In this document: one piece after another, positions 35,184 to 37,887 of the stretch
Layout of the letters: every line of letters begins with the position of its first letter
How positions within the stretch are numbered: position 1 is the stretch's first letter
Source: Clostridium sp. 27_14
GTDB taxonomy: Bacteria > Bacillota > Clostridia > TANB77 > CAG-508
Direction: 5' to 3'
NCBI GenBank assembly: GCA_001916035.1
Contig: MNRQ01000006.1
Span: forward strand, 1-37,887
DNA length: 37,887 bases
The notes under the pieces: generated by a model
What the model saw: the letters and a program-made list of their open reading frames with translations, nothing else
What the model was told of the DNA's origin: nothing
Database searches by the model: none
Translations under genes and position numbers: made by a program

Positions 35184-35195
35184 AGTGTATACACT
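35184..35195. promoter_or_regulatory. Perfect 12-bp palindrome, candidate operator
   Basis: AGTGTATACACT lies about 50 nt upstream of the 40-residue ORF, next to AT-rich promoter-like sequence. Confidence 0.35.
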
Positions 35196-35240
35196 ATAAA
35201 ATAATTAATTATTAATCATGGTATAGCGTATATTTCAATA

Positions 35241-35261
35241 TTTGTCAGCCCTTTTCTGAAA
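35241..35261. repeat. TTTGTCAGCCC hairpin repeat, second copy
   Basis: TTTGTCAGCCC followed by TTTT and CTGAAA repeats the pattern seen at 32877-32899 within the same element. Each copy lies in a gap upstream of an element gene. Confidence 0.5.
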
Positions 35262-35279
35262 AAATATTAAAATTATAAA

Positions 35280-35303
35280 AAGAAGGAGTTTAAATCCCCT
35301 TCC
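35280..35303 (-). terminator. Probable terminator after the 202-residue gene
   Basis: GAAGG and CCTTC form a short stem with an 11-nt loop, followed on the minus strand by CTTTTTATAATTTT. Confidence 0.55.
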
Positions 35304-35316
35304 AAAATCTATTGTA

Positions 35317-35925
35317 TTAATTTATCCCAAAGAAATTATCATATATGTACCCTGCTTCAATATATTTCTCTGTCAATTCCATTTTATATTCTTCTAATAA
35401 TTCTAAATATTTTTGTTTAAAACAATTTTTACATAACCATTCAATGCCACATTTTGAAATTTTATATTTTCCGTTTTCAATATACCTATAGTTTTCATCT
35501 GCATATTTTAACATTTTTGAAATTGCTTTCTTTATCGTTTCTGGCTTTCTACTAAAATACTTTTCTAATTCATACACATACATATCTTTTGTAAATATTT
35601 CTTTAGATTCAACCTTTAATAATTCTTCATATTGTTTTATTCTTGATTTAAAGAAATCTATATCAGCATCCATTAATTTTTTATCTTTGTTGAAATACAC
35701 ATATATTAACCAATAAAATCCTTCAATTAAGATATAATGTCTTTTACTTCTGATCTTTTCACTTTTCCACCTGCAATTTGAATGTTTATCTTCCATAACA
35801 CAAATTGCTTTTCTTAAGTCTTTATGTGTTATTTCTTTTCCTGATTTAGTTGTCTTTCCTAATATTTGTAATCTCTTCAAAATTTCGTTATATGATAAAA
35901 ATATATTATCTAAATTATTATTCAT
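35317..35925 (-). CDS. Element-associated protein of unknown function (202 residues)
   Basis: A soluble, strongly charged, helical protein. The N-terminal part (about 1-60, YNEILKRLQILGKTTKSGKEIT) looks like a helix-turn-helix-type fold, and a second helical region at about 110-140 contains KPETIKKAISKMLKYA. CGIEWLCKNC near the C-terminus gives three cysteines. I do not recognise the family; a DNA-binding role in the mobile element is only a guess. AAAAGG precedes the ATG by about 9 nt. Confidence 0.6.
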   Translation of the reverse strand: MNNNLDNIFLSYNEILKRLQILGKTTKSGKEITHKDLRKAICVMEDKHSNCRWKSEKIRSKRHYILIEGFYWLIYVYFNKDKKLMDADIDFFKSRIKQYEELLKVESKEIFTKDMYVYELEKYFSRKPETIKKAISKMLKYADENYRYIENGKYKISKCGIEWLCKNCFKQKYLELLEEYKMELTEKYIEAGYIYDNFFGIN

Positions 35926-35944
35926 AATTTTATTCCTTTTGTCC

Positions 35945-36200
35945 TTTTATTTCAATGCTAATAAAGTGGAGCATTAAAGCCTCAAATATTGAGGTATTTT
36001 TTAGTGCCCAATATTCGCCAGCTTGGTGTCTAGACCCCTCTTTTGCTGTTTAGGGAAAATCCCTAAGACCTTTTTTTGCTCTCCGAGGGAAAAAAATTGC
36101 ATCTATTTTTTATAAAAATTATTCTATTTTATTATTACAAACCACATATGTACTTTCATTCATTTTTATTTTATGAATCATAAATTACTCCTACAATTAC
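35945..36200. other. Structured non-coding region in the mobile element
   Basis: There is no gene. Stems seen are AATGC with GCATT (35954-35958, 35971-35975), CCTCAA-ATA-TTGAGG followed on the plus strand by TATTTTTT (35980-36002), and TTAGGG with CCCTAA (36050-36055, 36061-36066), plus GC-richer segments such as CTCTCCGAGGG. It could be a leader of the 202-residue gene, a transfer origin or a small RNA. The sequence does not decide which. Confidence 0.45.
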
Positions 36201-36205
36201 AAATA

Positions 36206-36781
36206 CTATTTTATATTTTTATTTCTAATAAAATCTCCTTCAAATTCATTTTCAAGTATATCCATATGTAATTTATCATAATATTTTCCATTTAAAAATA
36301 TCTCTTCTCTGCTTCGTCCTGCATCTTTGAATCCACATTTTAAATAGCATTTGTGTGCTCTTTCATTTATTGCAAGAAGATCTAATCTTATACTATGTAG
36401 ATTTAGATATTTGAATCCATATTCCAATAATAGCCTTATAGCTTCTGTCCCATACCCATTACTTCTAAAATCTTTATCTCCAATAAATATTCCTAGTACA
36501 GCACTTCTTTCAATCCAATTTATGTGTTCCAATCCTAAAGTTCCAATTAATTTATCCTCATTTAATTCAATAATATTAAAATTTCTATTTTCAGTACTTT
36601 TGGCTGAATTTTCAAGATACTCCTTTTCACCTACTAATGTTGTTATTTGTCCACTTCTGCCAGTATAATCTGTTACCTGAAAATCATTCATCCATTCTGT
36701 GAATTTTTCTATTTCTTCATCTGATACACCCTTTGGAGATAAGTATATTCTATCTCCTATTAATTTTTTAAAATATTGCAT
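36206..36781 (-). CDS. GNAT family N-acetyltransferase (RimJ/RimL-like)
   Basis: A 191-residue acetyltransferase with the acetyl-CoA-binding motif A as KDFRSNGYGTEAIRLLLEYG (V/I-x-x-x-x-R/Q-G-x-G/A type, here R-S-N-G-Y-G) and the following LNLHSIRLDLLAINERAHKCYLKCGF, in part, typical of the Acetyltransf_3 subfamily. The substrate could be a protein N-terminus, an aminoglycoside-like compound or a polyamine. GAGGAGG precedes the ATG. Confidence 0.88.
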   Translation of the reverse strand: MQYFKKLIGDRIYLSPKGVSDEEIEKFTEWMNDFQVTDYTGRSGQITTLVGEKEYLENSAKSTENRNFNIIELNEDKLIGTLGLEHINWIERSAVLGIFIGDKDFRSNGYGTEAIRLLLEYGFKYLNLHSIRLDLLAINERAHKCYLKCGFKDAGRSREEIFLNGKYYDKLHMDILENEFEGDFIRNKNIK

Positions 36782-36877
36782 ACTATGTTCCTCCTCATAA
36801 TTACTATTTTATTTTTACTTGTATTATCTTCCATACTTATTGTAAGTTATAGTGATACTTATAAAATTAAAGCTATA

Positions 36878-37460
36878 TTATTTTTTCTTTGCTATGACAT
36901 TATATATATGCCAATGCTTCATTTTTCCTAATCCGGTCTTTCCATCTTTCTCAACTTCATTAAATTCTATTATATCAAATGCGTTTTTAAATAATTCCAA
37001 TACTTGTTCTTTTGATAAGAATACCATTTGCTCTTTTATCTTCGCCCAAGAATCTTTTAATCCAAAAAAGTTCCCAACAAAGTATCCGTTCTTTTAAAAT
37101 ACTATTAGATATTTTGTCCCAAAATTCATTGAAATAATCTTTATTGCAAAACGGAATACTAAAGTTAGCTACCAATAAATTATTTTTCTCTAATTCTATA
37201 TTTTCAAAATCTTGACACTCAAAGTTAAAATTTTTTAATTCTTCATTATCTAACTTACTAGATATAATTTCCCTTGTGTTTTCCTTATCTATTGATAATA
37301 CTTTCCATCCGTTTTTTATTAAATATATTGTATCTCTACCAGCACCACAACCTAAGTCAATAGCATATTTAGGATTGTTGTTCATATTTATAAATTTTTT
37401 AACCATTGGATGTGGTAAAGCATTTTCGGTATTTTCATAATATTTTTGTATATCGCCCAT
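36878..37460 (-). CDS. TehB-like SAM-dependent methyltransferase, split by a +1 frameshift at CGG
   Basis: The N-terminal part carries SAM motif I as IDLGCGAGRDTIYLI, then WKVLSIDKE and FSIPFCNKDYF. At codon 125, CGG (37088-37086), the zero frame leaves the family sequence and runs to a stop near 36987. Skipping the C at 37088 gives GYFVGNFFGLKDSW, then EKDGKTGLGKMKHWHIYNV and a TAA at 36878-36880. The joined protein is 193 residues, a normal length, and both halves match small TehB/class I methyltransferases. ATG 37460 is chosen because AAAGG lies 11 nt upstream. The substrate is unknown. Confidence 0.88.
37086..37088 (-). other. CGG codon at +1 frameshift site in the methyltransferase
   Basis: Context is AAA GAA CGG ATA in the zero frame and AAA GAA (C) GGA TAC after the skip, giving Glu-Gly-Tyr-Phe-Val-Gly, as expected in this family. 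It has the same C|GGN form as in sigE and spoIIGA, although this gene lies in the accessory region. Confidence 0.82.
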
Positions 37461-37508
37461 TAATATCAATTCCTTTCCAATTATAACACATAATTTTATA
37501 AAAAGTAA

Positions 37509-37541
37509 CGGGAGAGTGAAAACTTATTTTTTCACTCTCCT
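37509..37541 (-). terminator. Intrinsic terminator after the radical SAM gene
   Basis: GGGAGAGTGAAAA pairs with TTTTCACTCTCC(T) (37510-37522, 37529-37541) about 10 nt past the stop codon; on the minus strand TTACTTTTT follows. Confidence 0.8.
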
Positions 37542-37550
37542 GTTGTGCTT

Positions 37551-37887
37551 TCAAAACTTTTTCCAGCACTGAGGATCTTTTGAATAAAAATCACCAGTTA
37601 AGCATTTTGCAACCGAAGGACAACCTCTGCAAAAGTTTTTGATTTCGCATTTAGAACAATACTCGAACTTGTCATACTGACGGTACTTATCCATTTCTTC
37701 GCCGGTAAAAATATCGTAGAAAGACTGTTCCGGAACTTTGCCAACAGGAGTTTCGCTTCTTCTACAGGCATATACTGTTCCGTCCGCCAAAGTTGTAATG
37801 TGGGTAATTCCACAATGACATCCATCAAGAACAAGATTATCAGGATTGTTAACTTCCTCTGGATTAAATAATCCCTTTTCATAAAGA
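37551..37887 (-). CDS. Radical SAM/SPASM maturase, C-terminal part (runs off the window)
   Basis: The open frame enters from the right edge. It gives 111 residues with a SPASM-type cysteine set: CHCGITHI, VYACRRSE, YCSKCEIKNFCRGCPSVAKC and DPQCWKKF. These bind auxiliary 4Fe-4S clusters in radical SAM enzymes that modify peptides or activate sulfatases. The radical SAM core with CxxxCxxC lies outside. The base composition is clearly richer in G and C than the rest of the window, with codons such as GCG, GGC and GCC, suggesting a different origin. The modified substrate cannot be seen. Confidence 0.85.
   Translation of the reverse strand, partial: LYEKGLFNPEEVNNPDNLVLDGCHCGITHITTLADGTVYACRRSETPVGKVPEQSFYDIFTGEEMDKYRQYDKFEYCSKCEIKNFCRGCPSVAKCLTGDFYSKDPQCWKKF

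Larger units (their letters stand above)
31060..37887. mobile_element. Integrated element driven by a large serine recombinase (one end visible)
   Basis: The left junction lies within about 31055-31085, where PBP coding sequence gives way to the recombinase 3' end. Cargo runs rightward: recombinase, a 51-residue protein, a cytosine methyltransferase and endonuclease, 40- and 202-residue proteins, a GNAT protein and a methyltransferase. The right junction is not identified and may lie beyond the window; the higher-GC radical SAM gene at the end may or may not belong. Confidence 0.6.

Noticed and set aside
177..37460. Systematic sequencing error inserting C before GG
   Set aside because: Many other GG pairs in these genes are unaffected and all three insertions fall in the same codon phase. 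Raw reads are needed to exclude it fully.
177..37460. CGG reassigned to another amino acid
   Set aside because: At the three sites no residue is needed for CGG at all; the frame change itself is required to restore the proteins.
1..37887. CRISPR array, tRNA or rRNA genes
   Set aside because: I saw no regular spaced repeats and no tRNA-like cloverleaf with a TTC-x-A-x-T-C arm; no rRNA sequence is present.

Overview
The window is about 37.9 kb of very AT-rich DNA, with codons dominated by A/T endings. Its gene content points to an anaerobic, spore-forming-type Clostridia member of the Firmicutes. The evidence is spoIIGA-sigE beside ftsA-ftsZ, a dcw cluster of the spoVD-murE-mraY-ftsW-murG type, a meso-diaminopimelate-type MurE (DNPR motif), a four-subunit pyruvate/2-oxoacid:ferredoxin oxidoreductase, a ferredoxin and a protein with ChW repeats. 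TTG and GTG starts are common. Shine-Dalgarno sequences often sit 11-12 nt before the start, which helped choose several starts.

Layout. Positions 1-9,034 (minus strand) hold a division and sporulation block: murA, ftsQ, two DUF881 genes, sbp, ftsA, ftsZ, spoIIGA, sigE. Positions 9,192-13,330 hold asnS (plus), a small membrane protein, proS and scpB (minus), and a small acidic protein (plus). Positions 13,436-17,801 (plus) hold porG-porD-porA-porB and a flippase-like membrane protein. Positions 17,890-28,145 (minus) hold murE, mraY, ftsW, murG, an orphan sensor kinase, lepB, holB, ricT, a ferredoxin and a C39-like peptidase. Positions 28,146-30,600 are an insertion between murE and the spoVD-type PBP gene, with one 585-residue repeat protein and a small protein. 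Positions 30,770-37,887 hold the 3' end of the PBP gene, cut by a mobile element. That element has a large serine recombinase, a 5-methylcytosine restriction-modification pair, small proteins, a GNAT acetyltransferase and a TehB-like methyltransferase. The C-terminal end of a radical SAM/SPASM enzyme of higher GC closes the window.

Main observation. Three recognisable genes, spoIIGA, sigE and the TehB-like methyltransferase, are each split by one +1 frameshift. In all three the shift falls at an in-frame CGG codon followed by a base that makes C|GGN. Skipping the C restores the family sequence exactly, and the GGN supplies a conserved glycine. A hand scan of roughly ten thousand other codons found no in-frame CGG used as an ordinary sense codon, except three in the 585-residue inserted gene. 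A fourth CGG, near the end of a small ORF, is ambiguous. This pattern fits CGG being an unassigned or hungry codon at which ribosomes slip +1. Convergent pseudogenes and a systematic sequence error are the alternatives. If the slip is real, both the SpoIIGA protease and its substrate pro-sigma-E depend on it, so it could gate mother-cell sporulation. Insertion of a recombinase element into the spoVD-type PBP gene, as skin interrupts sigK, is a second observation bearing on sporulation.
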